From Anaerolineales bacterium UBA2181 (GTDB taxonomy: Bacteria; Chloroflexota; Anaerolineae; Promineifilales; UBA4811): 34,171 bases of DNA. Below, piece by piece: positions 15,374-23,176 of the stretch; the stretch's first letter is position 1, and every line of letters starts with the position of its first letter. The DNA is taken from positions 1 to 34,171 of the forward strand of contig DCVT01000049.1 of NCBI GenBank assembly GCA_002328075.1. Reading direction: 5' to 3'. A model generated the notes under the pieces. It saw nothing but the letters and a program-made list of their open reading frames with translations, was not told the DNA's origin and did not search any database. The translations under genes were made by a program, and so were the position numbers.

Positions 15374-16456
15374 ATGGTCGATCAAGATCGTGTGCTAGAG
15401 GCTTTGAAAACGGTGAATGACCCCGAACTAGGCAGGAGCCTGGTGGAGCTGGGTATGGTACAGGACGTTCGAGTCGAAGGTGGTCAAGTAAGCCTGACTC
15501 TGGTTCTGACAACCATGGCCTGCCCGCTGCGAGAACGCATGACCGACGACGCCCGTCAGGCGGTCATGCGATTGAGCGGGGTGGAGTATGTCCACATCAC
15601 GCTGCGCGAGATGACCCCAGAGGAAAAGCGTCGATTGCCAGGCGTGACCAAGAAACCCGGGTCCCAGGAACCCGGGGTGGCTCAGCATCTGAACCACATT
15701 GGCCGTGTGTTGGCGGTCATGAGCGGTAAGGGCGGAGTGGGCAAATCCTCGGTAGCAGCCATGCTGGCCGTGGCGCTTAACCGCCAGGGCAAGCGGGTGG
15801 GCGTGTTGGATGCGGACATCACGGGTCCTAGTATTCCCAAGATGTTTGGGTTGCACGAGCCACCGCCGATGGGGCCAGTCGGTATTCTTCCGGCCGAAAC
15901 GCGAACCGGCATCCGGGTGATGTCCATCAACCTATTGCTGCCGGACGAGAACGAAGCGGTCATCTGGCGTGGCCCACTCATCGGCGGCGCCATCCGCCAG
16001 TTCTGGGGCGACGTCGTGTGGGGTGACTTGGATGTGTTGGTGGTCGACCTTCCGCCCGGCACGTCGGACGCTTCGCTGACAGTGATGCAGGCCATCCCGC
16101 TTAACGGTGTGGTCCTAGTGACCTCTCCCCAGGACTTGGCCGGCATGGTGGTGCGCAAGGCAGCTCGCATGGCTGATCACATGAAGGTGCCAGTGGTTGG
16201 TCTGGTGGAGAACATGAGTTATGTGGATTGCCCCAAGTGCGGTGAGCGTATTGAGATTTTTGGTCCTAGCCGAGCGCTCAACACAGCTCTGCAGGCAGGG
16301 GTGCCACTCCTGGGCCGGTTACCGTTGGATCCGGAGCTGGCCCGTCGCTGTGACAGCGGTGAAGTGGAGGACTATGTGGTGGACGACTTTGGCCCGATCG
16401 CCCATGCGATCGTGGACCGGGCTTCCGTGCGTCCAACCACCCCTTTGTTTTTGTAA
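15374..16456 (+). CDS. Mrp/NBP35 family iron-sulfur carrier ATPase with N-terminal MIP18 (DUF59) domain
   Basis: It is a P-loop NTPase believed to hold and deliver Fe-S clusters to apoproteins in the cytosol. Residues 1-95 form the DUF59/MIP18 domain with Cys50 in TMACPL, the conserved reactive position. Residues 110-355 are the ATPase, with deviant Walker A SGKGGVGKSS (117-126), LDADITGPSIPKM, DLPPGTSDASL, and the cluster-binding CPKC (Cys286 and Cys289). Length 360 is normal. It follows padR by 12 bases and precedes the DUF5320 gene by 67 bases, an arrangement often seen in anaerobes. The start ATG has GGAGAAGG just upstream. Fe-S delivery is family knowledge; the client protein is not known, though a ferredoxin gene follows. 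Confidence 0.93.
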   Translation: MVDQDRVLEALKTVNDPELGRSLVELGMVQDVRVEGGQVSLTLVLTTMACPLRERMTDDARQAVMRLSGVEYVHITLREMTPEEKRRLPGVTKKPGSQEPGVAQHLNHIGRVLAVMSGKGGVGKSSVAAMLAVALNRQGKRVGVLDADITGPSIPKMFGLHEPPPMGPVGILPAETRTGIRVMSINLLLPDENEAVIWRGPLIGGAIRQFWGDVVWGDLDVLVVDLPPGTSDASLTVMQAIPLNGVVLVTSPQDLAGMVVRKAARMADHMKVPVVGLVENMSYVDCPKCGERIEIFGPSRALNTALQAGVPLLGRLPLDPELARRCDSGEVEDYVVDDFGPIAHAIVDRASVRPTTPLFL

Positions 16457-16523
16457 CATGGCGCGGTGAACGGGCAGCCCGGAGCCGCACGCGGCTGCGG
16501 GACGAGTTAGTAAGGAGGTCAAG

Positions 16524-16910
16524 ATGCCAGCAGGTGATAGAACCGGACCTATGGGTATGGGCCCGATGAGTGGACGTGCGGCCGGTTTTTGTGCCGGCTC
16601 GGGCACGCCGGGGTACGCAAGCGCTTTGCGTGGCCGCGGTCCAGGAATGGCCTGGGGTCGTGGTGGCGTAGCGTTTGGCGGCGGCCGGGGGCGCGGCTGG
16701 CGCCACTGGCACCATGCGACCGGTCTGCCACGCTGGGCCCGGTTCGGTCTGGCGGCGGCCTGGGGGGCAGCAGAGCCGGACTTTGTCGGCCCGACTGGGG
16801 CTCCTAATAAAGAGCAAGAAGCTGGTCATCTGCGTTCGCAGGCAGACTGGCTGCGGCAGCAATTGGACGCAATCAACCAGCGGATGGCAGAGCTGGAAAA
16901 AGAGGACTGA
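16524..16910 (+). CDS. DUF5320-type Gly/Arg-rich protein
   Basis: The N-terminus MPAGDRTGPMGMGPMSGR and the Gly/Arg-rich middle (GRGRGWRHWHH) are characteristic of DUF5320 proteins, which accompany Mrp ATPases and dinitrogenase iron-molybdenum cofactor-like proteins in many anaerobes. One Cys (AGFCAG) is conserved in the family. The C-terminal 35 residues form a coiled coil (LRSQADWLRQQLDAINQRMAELE). Length 128. ATG 16524 has a strong AAGGAGGT site. It is co-directional with and just downstream of the Mrp gene. Function of the family is unknown; association with Fe-S handling is an inference from context. Confidence 0.85.
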   Translation: MPAGDRTGPMGMGPMSGRAAGFCAGSGTPGYASALRGRGPGMAWGRGGVAFGGGRGRGWRHWHHATGLPRWARFGLAAAWGAAEPDFVGPTGAPNKEQEAGHLRSQADWLRQQLDAINQRMAELEKED

Positions 16911-16937
16911 TTCCTATAGTGCCGCTGTACCTGGTTA

Positions 16938-16957
16938 ACCACCAAGCGTAGGGTGGT
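16938..16957. terminator. Hairpin after the mrp/DUF5320 genes
   Basis: ACCACC (16938-16943) pairs perfectly with GGTGGT (16952-16957) across eight bases. No T-run follows, so termination strength is doubtful; it directly precedes a larger inverted repeat. Confidence 0.35.
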
Positions 16958-16960
16958 ATG

Positions 16961-17015
16961 GATAACCCGGCCGGCAACCTGGTCTCCATCAACGGGCCCT
17001 GCCGGTCGGGTTATC
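16961..17015. repeat. Long inverted repeat, 16-bp arms with 23-base loop
   Basis: GATAACCCGGCCGGCA (16961-16976) and TGCCGGTCGGGTTATC (17000-17015) pair at 15 of 16 positions, the exception being a G-T wobble. It sits between DUF5320 and the ferredoxin gene. Confidence 0.7.
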
Positions 17016-17125
17016 TTGTCGTCCGGTCGCCGGCGACGGTGCAGCTATCTCACGATTTGCCGTACGCGCTGACGGCGAGCGTGACAGAACTCGCCAGGTG
17101 CCCGGCCGCACGAATAAAGGACCAG

Positions 17126-17566
17126 ATGCCTGATAACAAGGTGTGGGTTGACCAGGAAAAATGCACTGGATGCGGCGCGTGCATCGCTGCGTGCCAGTCT
17201 GCTGCCATTGCACCGGTAGATGGTCACGTGCAAGTTGATCTCGTGCGGTGCAACGGATGCGGCGCCTGCATAGGGGCGTGCCAGGAAAGCGCTCTACAGC
17301 CGTTGTTGGAGGGGGAGATTGTGACGGTTGACGCACCAACGTGGCCGGTGGTCCGGGAACGCTCCGCCCCGCTGACGCGAGTGCGCGACGGCGCATTATT
17401 GACCGTCGGCGCCGGGCTGGTGACAACCATAGTGCGTGGCTTGGGTTGGGTGCTGGACCGATGGGCACCACCCAAATCAACGACCAGGTGTAGTTTGGAC
17501 GAGGCAGGCATTTCAGGTAGCTCGAACGCCGGGCGCCGTGCCCGCAGACGCCGGCGTGGAGGCTGA
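17126..17566 (+). CDS. 2x[4Fe-4S] ferredoxin-like protein with Arg-rich C-terminal extension
   Basis: The first 65 residues are a diferredoxin: CTGCGACIAACQ and CNGCGACIGACQ each give CxxCxxCxxxC, with Gln replacing the usual Pro after the last Cys in both. The remaining 80 residues are unusual for a ferredoxin: a mildly hydrophobic segment (LLTVGAGLVTTIVRGLGWVL, about 93-112) that may touch the membrane, and an Arg-rich tail RRARRRRRGG. ATG 17126 has AAAGG with 5-base spacing. It is co-directional with the Mrp operon but separated from it by 215 bases containing two hairpins, so it may be separately controlled. It could be a client or electron donor for Mrp; this is inference. Confidence 0.78.
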   Translation: MPDNKVWVDQEKCTGCGACIAACQSAAIAPVDGHVQVDLVRCNGCGACIGACQESALQPLLEGEIVTVDAPTWPVVRERSAPLTRVRDGALLTVGAGLVTTIVRGLGWVLDRWAPPKSTTRCSLDEAGISGSSNAGRRARRRRRGG

Positions 17567-17740
17567 GCGCCGGCGTTGCGGCCTTGGACCAAGCAAGAAG
17601 GCGAGCGTAGTTGTGCGCTGCACTCATGGCTGCGAACGGCCGGGCTAGGCGCGAAATTTCCGCGTGTAATCGGTGGTCAGGGTTTGGGGCTGCCACTGAC
17701 TGAAACGAACGTCACATCTGACTCAAGCGCCAGAATATCA

Positions 17741-18682
17741 TCATTCGGTTTGGAGGATCTGCCGAATGTGAATCTGGCCCAACAGGGCGTCGGCTGTTGG
17801 TTTTTCTACCATTCCCGGACCGAGCGTCGTCGCGTTGGCCGTCCCGGCCGCAAGTGCTGCCCGCAGGGCCTCTGGTAGGTCTGCGCCGTTCTCCAGCGCC
17901 AGTACCAGCCCACCGAGAAAGGCGTCACCGCTGCCTACCGCAGCAACCGCCTCTACGGCGGGGACCGTACCGCGCCAGGCGCCGCGGCTGTTGGCTGCAA
18001 TGGCGCCCAGGTGGCCCAGAGTGACCACCACCGCTGGTATCCCCTGTTGACGAAGCGCGCGCGACGCTCCGATGGCGTCTGACCACGAACTGACCGGAGC
18101 ACCAAGGAACTCAGCTGCCTCGACCGCGTTGACCTTGAGCACGGTTGGCAGGTTGGGCCACGCCCGGATCGCCAGGGCGGCCTGGATGTCCGCAACGGTC
18201 TGTAACCGGGCGTCACCGGCTACGGCAAGCAGTCTCGCGTAACCATCCGGCGGCGCGCCGGGTGGCAGACTGCCCGAGAGGGTCATCCAGGAGGTGCAGG
18301 GCAGCGTCTCGCGGACCGCTGTTTCCAGACTAATCCAATCTTCCATCTCGATCCGGTTGCCAGCCTCGTATATCTCAGTGAGCTGACCGGTCTCTGGATC
18401 GACGATCGAGGTGCAGCACCGCGTTTCTTGTTGACTCCAAGCCGCCACCAGCGTAATACCCTCCATCGGTAGTTGCTCGGCGATCCACCGGCCGTTATGG
18501 CCTCCCAGCATCGCACACGCCTGAACGGTCCCGCCCAGCCGTCGGATGGTCCGGGCCACGTTGAGCCCTTTTCCGCCGGGCAGAACGACCAGCTTTTGCG
18601 GGCGGTGAATGGCGCCGAGCCGATAGCCCGATACTACCAGGGTGCGGTCAACCGATGGGTTGGGCGTGACCGTTGTTATCAT
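17741..18682 (-). CDS. PfkB-family hexose/tagatose phosphate kinase (1-phosphofructokinase-like)
   Basis: This ribokinase-superfamily enzyme phosphorylates a sugar phosphate using ATP. The N-terminal MITTVTPNPSVDRTL and GGKGLNVART (GGKG at 36-39) are typical of the FruK/LacC branch. KVNAVEAAEFLG and the C-terminal signature VGSGDAFLGGLV with catalytic Asp253 follow. Length 313 is standard. Fructose 1-phosphate or tagatose 6-phosphate are the likely substrates, but the sequence does not decide. The ATG at 18682 has no clear ribosome site and no sugar transporter or other sugar gene adjoins it. It is convergent with the ferredoxin gene. Confidence 0.87.
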   Translation of the reverse strand: MITTVTPNPSVDRTLVVSGYRLGAIHRPQKLVVLPGGKGLNVARTIRRLGGTVQACAMLGGHNGRWIAEQLPMEGITLVAAWSQQETRCCTSIVDPETGQLTEIYEAGNRIEMEDWISLETAVRETLPCTSWMTLSGSLPPGAPPDGYARLLAVAGDARLQTVADIQAALAIRAWPNLPTVLKVNAVEAAEFLGAPVSSWSDAIGASRALRQQGIPAVVVTLGHLGAIAANSRGAWRGTVPAVEAVAAVGSGDAFLGGLVLALENGADLPEALRAALAAGTANATTLGPGMVEKPTADALLGQIHIRQILQTE

Positions 18683-18862
18683 GATGATTCTGGATCACGG
18701 GAGTGCCAGCGACACCTCCACTATCCCATCCATTGTAACAGAGATGCGGCGTCGTTCGCCTCCATGAAGGGTCGCTGATACGCATGTGCCGGCCGACGAT
18801 ATGGGCGCGGATCTGCAGCAACCGCTACCCTGTTTCCGGCGGCGTAGCCACTTGGGCCAGAA

Positions 18863-18891
18863 TTGCCCGGGCAGCGCGATGGGGTTATACT
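18863..18891 (+). promoter_or_regulatory. Sigma-70 promoter of the ketopantoate-reductase-like gene
   Basis: TTGCCC (18863-18868) and TATACT (18886-18891) are 17 bases apart. The predicted start near 18898 rules out the upstream start codons and supports TTG 18943 (or GTG 18919). Confidence 0.7.
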
Positions 18892-18942
18892 AGCGATCCG
18901 GAATTGGCGGCCAGTATTGTGGTTACGTCAGGATGTGGCACA

Positions 18943-19890
18943 TTGGACAAGATCAAGATCGCAATCGTAGGGGCCGGCGGAGTGGGTGGGTATTATGGTG
19001 GGCTATTAGCCCATCACGGGCACCGTGTCAGCATGATAGCTCGCGGCGCTCATCTGGCCGCGATGCGGGCGAATGGCCTGCAGGTCCGTAGCGTTCACGG
19101 CGATTTCTCCGTGAACACGGTCCAGGCCACCGATCGGCCGGAAGATGTGGGCCCGGTGGACTGGGTGCTGTTCTGCGTCAAGGCGACGGACACCGAGGTG
19201 GCGGCCGAGGCCATGCGGCCGATGGTCGGTCCCAGGACAACGGTAGCCAGCCTGCAGAACGGAGTGGATGCGGCCCAGCGCATCGGCCGGATCGTGGGGA
19301 TGGAGCACACGGTGGGAGGCGCGACCTGGATCGCTTCGGCGGTTGAGGCGCCCGGAACCATCCGCCAGCTATCCGGTTTCCGGCGAGTGGTATTGGGAGA
19401 GTTGGACGGTGAGGCCACCTCGCGAGTCCGGGCGATGGTGGCCGCGCTGCAAGCGTGTGGGGTCACGGCCGAGATCTCGACCGACATCCGTCGGGTGCTC
19501 TGGACCAAAATGGTCTTTATCGCGCCATTCAGTGCGGTTGGTTCGCTCACTCGGCTTCCGGTGGGCAGGTATCGACACATCCCGGAGACGCGCTGGCTAA
19601 TGGTCAACCTGATGCACGAGGTGGCGGCGGTAGCGCGGGCTGACGGTGCTGCATTGGATGATGACGTCGTCAGCAGAACCCTGGAACTGCTGGACTCAAC
19701 GGCGGCCGAAGTCAAACCGTCCATGCAGCGTGACGTGGAATCGGGCCGACCGTCGGAGGTCGAGTCTCTTGTCGGTGTGATTGGTCGGCTGGGCCGCGAA
19801 CGGGGGGTTCCGACTCCGGCCATGGATCTGGTCTATGCTGCACTCAGGCCGGCTGCCCTACAGTCGGCCCACATGCCCTCCGGCCGGTAG
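18943..19890 (+). CDS. 2-dehydropantoate 2-reductase (ApbA/PanE family)
   Basis: Family members reduce 2-dehydropantoate to pantoate with NADPH in pantothenate synthesis; many paralogues act on other 2-oxoacids. Visible are the N-terminal nucleotide site KIAIVGAGGVGGYYGGLL, FCVKATDTE, SLQNGVDAAQRIG, the catalytic Lys region RRVLWTKMVFIAPFSAVGSL, and the C-terminal PSMQRDVESGRPSEVESLVG. The Asn of the classic KlvvNa is Ala in this protein (KMVFIAPFSA), so it may not be a true PanE. The TTG start (315 residues) is favoured by AGGA with 9-base spacing and the promoter; GTG 18919 is possible. No pantothenate genes are near. A hairpin follows its stop. Confidence 0.85.
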   Translation: MDKIKIAIVGAGGVGGYYGGLLAHHGHRVSMIARGAHLAAMRANGLQVRSVHGDFSVNTVQATDRPEDVGPVDWVLFCVKATDTEVAAEAMRPMVGPRTTVASLQNGVDAAQRIGRIVGMEHTVGGATWIASAVEAPGTIRQLSGFRRVVLGELDGEATSRVRAMVAALQACGVTAEISTDIRRVLWTKMVFIAPFSAVGSLTRLPVGRYRHIPETRWLMVNLMHEVAAVARADGAALDDDVVSRTLELLDSTAAEVKPSMQRDVESGRPSEVESLVGVIGRLGRERGVPTPAMDLVYAALRPAALQSAHMPSGR

Positions 19891-19965
19891 GCCGGGCTGA
19901 TCGGGAGCGGAATTGGCTCGTGCGGTGGACCGGCGATAGAGATTCCCCCGCAATCGCTGTCGACA

Positions 19966-19991
19966 ATCGACCCGGGTGAGCCTGGGTCGAT
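19966..19991. terminator. Strong hairpin between reductase and amidase genes
   Basis: ATCGACCCGG (19966-19975) pairs with CTGGGTCGAT (19982-19991) with one G-T wobble and a six-base loop. CTGTGTTTA follows, so the T-tract is weak; it may act as a terminator or leader structure. Confidence 0.5.
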
Positions 19992-20080
19992 CTGTGTTTA
20001 GGGTGGCGAGCGCTATCCTGACCTGAAAAGCGACGGCATGGTGGTATCGTGGCGGAAATGCTGCCTGGATTGGGTGGTGA

Positions 20081-21496
20081 ATGACGGATGATATAGTGTT
20101 TCTTTCGGCCGCAACGTTGGCTCGGCGGATTCGTGCGTTGGAGTTCTCGGCCGAAGAGGTGGTCGAAGCGCATCTGGCGCAGATCGAAGCGGTCAATCCG
20201 CTGATCAACGCAGTGGTCGAGGTGGCGGCTGGCGCTGCCCGCGCTCAGGCGCGTGAATGTGACCGGGTTTTGGCCGGGGGCAGAGTACTCGGTCCCTTGC
20301 ACGGCGTTCCGTTTACGGTAAAGGATATATTCGACGCGGCCGGACTGGTCGCAGCGGCTGGTCTCGTGGAACGCGCAGGGTACGTGCCACAATCGGATGC
20401 CGTTGCCGTGGCACGTCTGCGAGGAGCGGGCGGCATTCTCCTGGGCAAGACCAATGTCCCGCCAGGCGGCGGTGGTGGCGGGAGCGAGAATCCGGTGTAC
20501 GGCCGGACGAACAACCCGTATGCCCTGGACCGGACAACGGGGGGCAGCAGCAGCGGGGAGGCAGCGATCATCGCCGCGGGGGGCTCGCCGCTGGGCCTGG
20601 GAAGCGACTCGGGCGGCAGTCTTCGTCTACCTGCCCATTTCTGTGGCGTGACCACGCTCAAGCCCACCAGTGGCCGGGTTCCGAACACGGGCGCGCTCTA
20701 TCTTGCCGGCGGCCTGAGCGACCCGCGCACGCAGGTGGGCCTGCTGGCTCGGTGGGTCCAGGACCTGGCATTGGCTTTTCCGCTCATTGCTGGGCCTGAT
20801 TGGCAGGACTCGGGCGTCGTTCCCATGCCAATAGGCGACCCTGAATCCCTGGAGGTTCACGGACTCCGGCTGGCCTACTATGCGGATGATGGTATCATGC
20901 CGCCAACCGCAGAGACCCGAGCCACAGTGGAGCGTGTGGCCAGGCTGTTGGCGGAGGCCGGCTTGCGGGTCGAGGAGACGCGGCTGCCCATGATCGAAAC
21001 CTCTCTGGAGATCACTCGTCGATACTGGAGGATGAGCCAGCTCAGCGGAGGGGAGGTGGAGCAGCTGTTCCATGATTGGGACGCCTTTCGCAGCGCCTGG
21101 CTTGGCTTTCTTCGCGGCTACGACCTGGTGCTCAGCCCCGTCAGTCACGGGCCCGCGGTGGTGCACGGGACAATGCAAGACGTCGACTTCAGCTATACGC
21201 TGCCGTACAGCCTGACCGGTTGGCCGGTGGTCGTCGTGCGAGCCGGCACCGCGCCTGGGGGCCTGCCCATTGGCGTGCAGTTGGCGGCGCCGCCCTGGCG
21301 TGAGGACGTCGCCCTAGCAGCGGCCAGCGTGGTCGAAGGCCAAGGTGGTGGATGGCAGCAGTCAGCACCGTTGGCGGAGATGCGGCCGGCAGCCGATCCG
21401 ATGCGCGTTGCAAGAAAGGAGACGTCGGATGAAAGCGATGGTGCTGCATCAAGTGGTCAGTCTGGATCGAGAGGAGAACCCACTCCGGCTGGCTGA
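20081..21496 (+). CDS. Amidase signature family hydrolase
   Basis: It hydrolyses an amide with a Ser-cisSer-Lys triad. Lys81 is in PFTVKDIF, the cis-Ser in RTTGGSSSGE (156-158), and the nucleophile is Ser180 in GSDSGGSLRLP. Length 471 is normal for the family, of which the last 25 residues overlap the next gene and look like read-on sequence (DGAASSGQSG). A run of six Gly (PPGGGGGGSEN, about 129-134) replaces the usual charged loop before the first Asn motif. The start ATG follows GGGTGG. The gene overlaps the alcohol dehydrogenase start by 68 bases, so the two are translationally linked. GatA function is unlikely without gatB/gatC. Substrate is unknown. Confidence 0.87.
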   Translation: MTDDIVFLSAATLARRIRALEFSAEEVVEAHLAQIEAVNPLINAVVEVAAGAARAQARECDRVLAGGRVLGPLHGVPFTVKDIFDAAGLVAAAGLVERAGYVPQSDAVAVARLRGAGGILLGKTNVPPGGGGGGSENPVYGRTNNPYALDRTTGGSSSGEAAIIAAGGSPLGLGSDSGGSLRLPAHFCGVTTLKPTSGRVPNTGALYLAGGLSDPRTQVGLLARWVQDLALAFPLIAGPDWQDSGVVPMPIGDPESLEVHGLRLAYYADDGIMPPTAETRATVERVARLLAEAGLRVEETRLPMIETSLEITRRYWRMSQLSGGEVEQLFHDWDAFRSAWLGFLRGYDLVLSPVSHGPAVVHGTMQDVDFSYTLPYSLTGWPVVVVRAGTAPGGLPIGVQLAAPPWREDVALAAASVVEGQGGGWQQSAPLAEMRPAADPMRVARKETSDESDGAASSGQSGSRGEPTPAG

Positions 21497-22457
21497 ACTG
21501 CCGGATCCCGTTCCGTCCAGGGGCGAGTTAGTGGTTCAGGTCTCAACCTGCGGCGTCTGCCACACAGAGCTGGATGAGATTGAGGGTCGCACGCCACCGC
21601 CCCGCCTTCCGGTTGTGCCCGGACATCAGGTGGTGGGGCGGGTGGTCGCAGCGGGTCCGGGTGCCAAGGAATTACCCATCGGGACCCGAGTCGGCGTGGC
21701 CTGGATCTTTTCCGCATGTGGCACATGTGCCTTCTGTAATTCAGGAAGGGAGAACCTATGCTCTGCCTTCCGGGCAACCGGTCGGGACACAGACGGCGGA
21801 TATGCAGAGTTCATGGTGGTACGGGAGGCGTTCGCCTATCCCGTCCCCGCCCTGCTGACCGATGCGGAGGCGGCGCCGCTGTTGTGCGCCGGCGCCGTGG
21901 GTTACCGATCGCTGATGCTCGCCGGGCTGCACGATGGCGAACACCTTGGGCTCACCGGATTTGGTGCTTCAGCCCACCTGGTTCTCCAGATGGCCCGGCA
22001 CCGGTACCCACGATCCAAGATCATGGTCTTTGCCCGCAGCGCGGCCGAAAGAGCCTTTGCGCTAGAGTTGGGCGCAGCCTGGGCAGGCGACACCGAGGAA
22101 GCAGCGCCGGTCAAGTTGCGCAGCATTATCGACACGACCCCCGTCTGGAAGCCGGTGGTCCACGGGTTGCGCAACCTGGAACCCGGCGGCCGGTTGGTGA
22201 TCAACGCTATCCGGAAAGAGTCGCTGGATCAGGAGGAGCTCCTGCGACTGGATTACGCACCCCACCTCTGGATGGAAAAGGAGGTCAAGAGCGTGGCCAA
22301 CATTGCCCGGAGCGATGTGCGTGAGTTTCTGGCACTGGCGGCCGAGATTCCCATTCGGCCGGTGGTGGTGGAGTATCCTTTGGAGGAGGCGAACCGGGCT
22401 CTGATGGAGCTCAAACGGCGCAGAATAAGGGGTGCCAAGGTGCTGAGGATATCATGA
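21429..22457 (+). CDS. Zinc-dependent alcohol dehydrogenase (MDR family)
   Basis: The enzyme would oxidise alcohols or reduce aldehydes with NAD(P). The catalytic zinc region CGVCHTELD and PGHQVVG is present, though the family GHE is GHQ here. The structural zinc lobe has four Cys in CGTCAFCNSGRENLC. The nucleotide fold shows LTGFGASAHL, matching the GxGxxx pattern of the subgroup with GFGASAH rather than the usual GAGPIG. Length 342 is standard. ATG 21429 has AAAGGAG with 7-base spacing. It overlaps amidase at its 5' end and yjbQ at its 3' end (ATGA), so amidase, dehydrogenase and YjbQ form one operon. Substrate unknown. Confidence 0.87.
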   Translation: MKAMVLHQVVSLDREENPLRLAELPDPVPSRGELVVQVSTCGVCHTELDEIEGRTPPPRLPVVPGHQVVGRVVAAGPGAKELPIGTRVGVAWIFSACGTCAFCNSGRENLCSAFRATGRDTDGGYAEFMVVREAFAYPVPALLTDAEAAPLLCAGAVGYRSLMLAGLHDGEHLGLTGFGASAHLVLQMARHRYPRSKIMVFARSAAERAFALELGAAWAGDTEEAAPVKLRSIIDTTPVWKPVVHGLRNLEPGGRLVINAIRKESLDQEELLRLDYAPHLWMEKEVKSVANIARSDVREFLALAAEIPIRPVVVEYPLEEANRALMELKRRRIRGAKVLRIS

Positions 22458-22873
22458 AGAGTTACCGGAAGGAATTGTGGTTCAACCTGCCGCAGCGGCG
22501 CGGTTTTATCAACATTACACCGCAGGTGCAGGAGTGTTTGCTGGAGAGCGGCATTCAGGAGGGCCTGTCCTTGACCAATTCCATGCATATCACGGCATCG
22601 GTTTTCATCAATGACGATGAACCGGGCCTGCACCGAGATTACGACGAGTGGCTGGAGCAATTGGCCCCCCACGAGCCGATCAGCCGGTACCGGCATAATC
22701 GGACAGGAGAGGACAACGGCGATGCTCATCTCAAACGGCAGGTGATGGGGCGAGAAGTGGTGGTGGCGGTGACCGGCGGGCGGCTCGACTTGGGGCCGTG
22801 GGAGCAGATCTTTTACGGCGAATTTGACGGCCGGCGACCCAAGCGTGTGCTGGTCAAGATCATTGGGCAGTGA
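22454..22873 (+). CDS. yjbQ: YjbQ family protein (UPF0047)
   Basis: The whole 139-residue protein is one UPF0047 domain: RGFINITPQV, the metal-binding-type stretch MHITASVFINDDEPGLHRDY, RHNRTGEDNGDAHLKRQVMG and the C-terminal LGPWEQIFYGEFDGRR. Homologues show weak thiamine-phosphate-synthase-like activity in vitro, but their physiological role is unsettled. Its ATGA overlaps the dehydrogenase stop by 4 bases, evidence for translational coupling. It is the last gene of the amidase operon, before a palindrome-containing gap. Confidence 0.92.
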   Translation: MKSYRKELWFNLPQRRGFINITPQVQECLLESGIQEGLSLTNSMHITASVFINDDEPGLHRDYDEWLEQLAPHEPISRYRHNRTGEDNGDAHLKRQVMGREVVVAVTGGRLDLGPWEQIFYGEFDGRRPKRVLVKIIGQ

Positions 22874-23176
22874 CTGGACGTTGTGCCATTGAACGACGGT
22901 GCATGTTGCTGGGCGGCGGGACACCAAACGCCACCGGCCAGTTGCGGATCCCGTGCCCAGCGGTCGAGGCCCGGAGAGCCTGGCTGGCTGTGGGCGCGCC
23001 AATCCCCTGGTGGCAAAGCGTATGCCCGCAACCCATGCCCGCATGGGTTGTGCTCCACAGCGGAACCCGCCAACCGGGCGCGATTCGCATGTGCCGGCCG
23101 GTGCGGCACCGGCAAGTGGATGGCTCGTTGACACCGGTTTCCCGGTTAATTGGGTCCGTCAGGAAAGGAGCGTGGG
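22874..23176. other. Intergenic gap with a 22-bp palindrome
   Basis: No gene seen in the gap between yjbQ and the P1 hydrolase. Its one clear structure is CAACCCATGC-CC-GCATGGGTTG at 23029-23050, a perfect 10-bp inverted repeat around two bases. It may be an operator or transcription stop, but no T-run follows. Confidence 0.5.
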
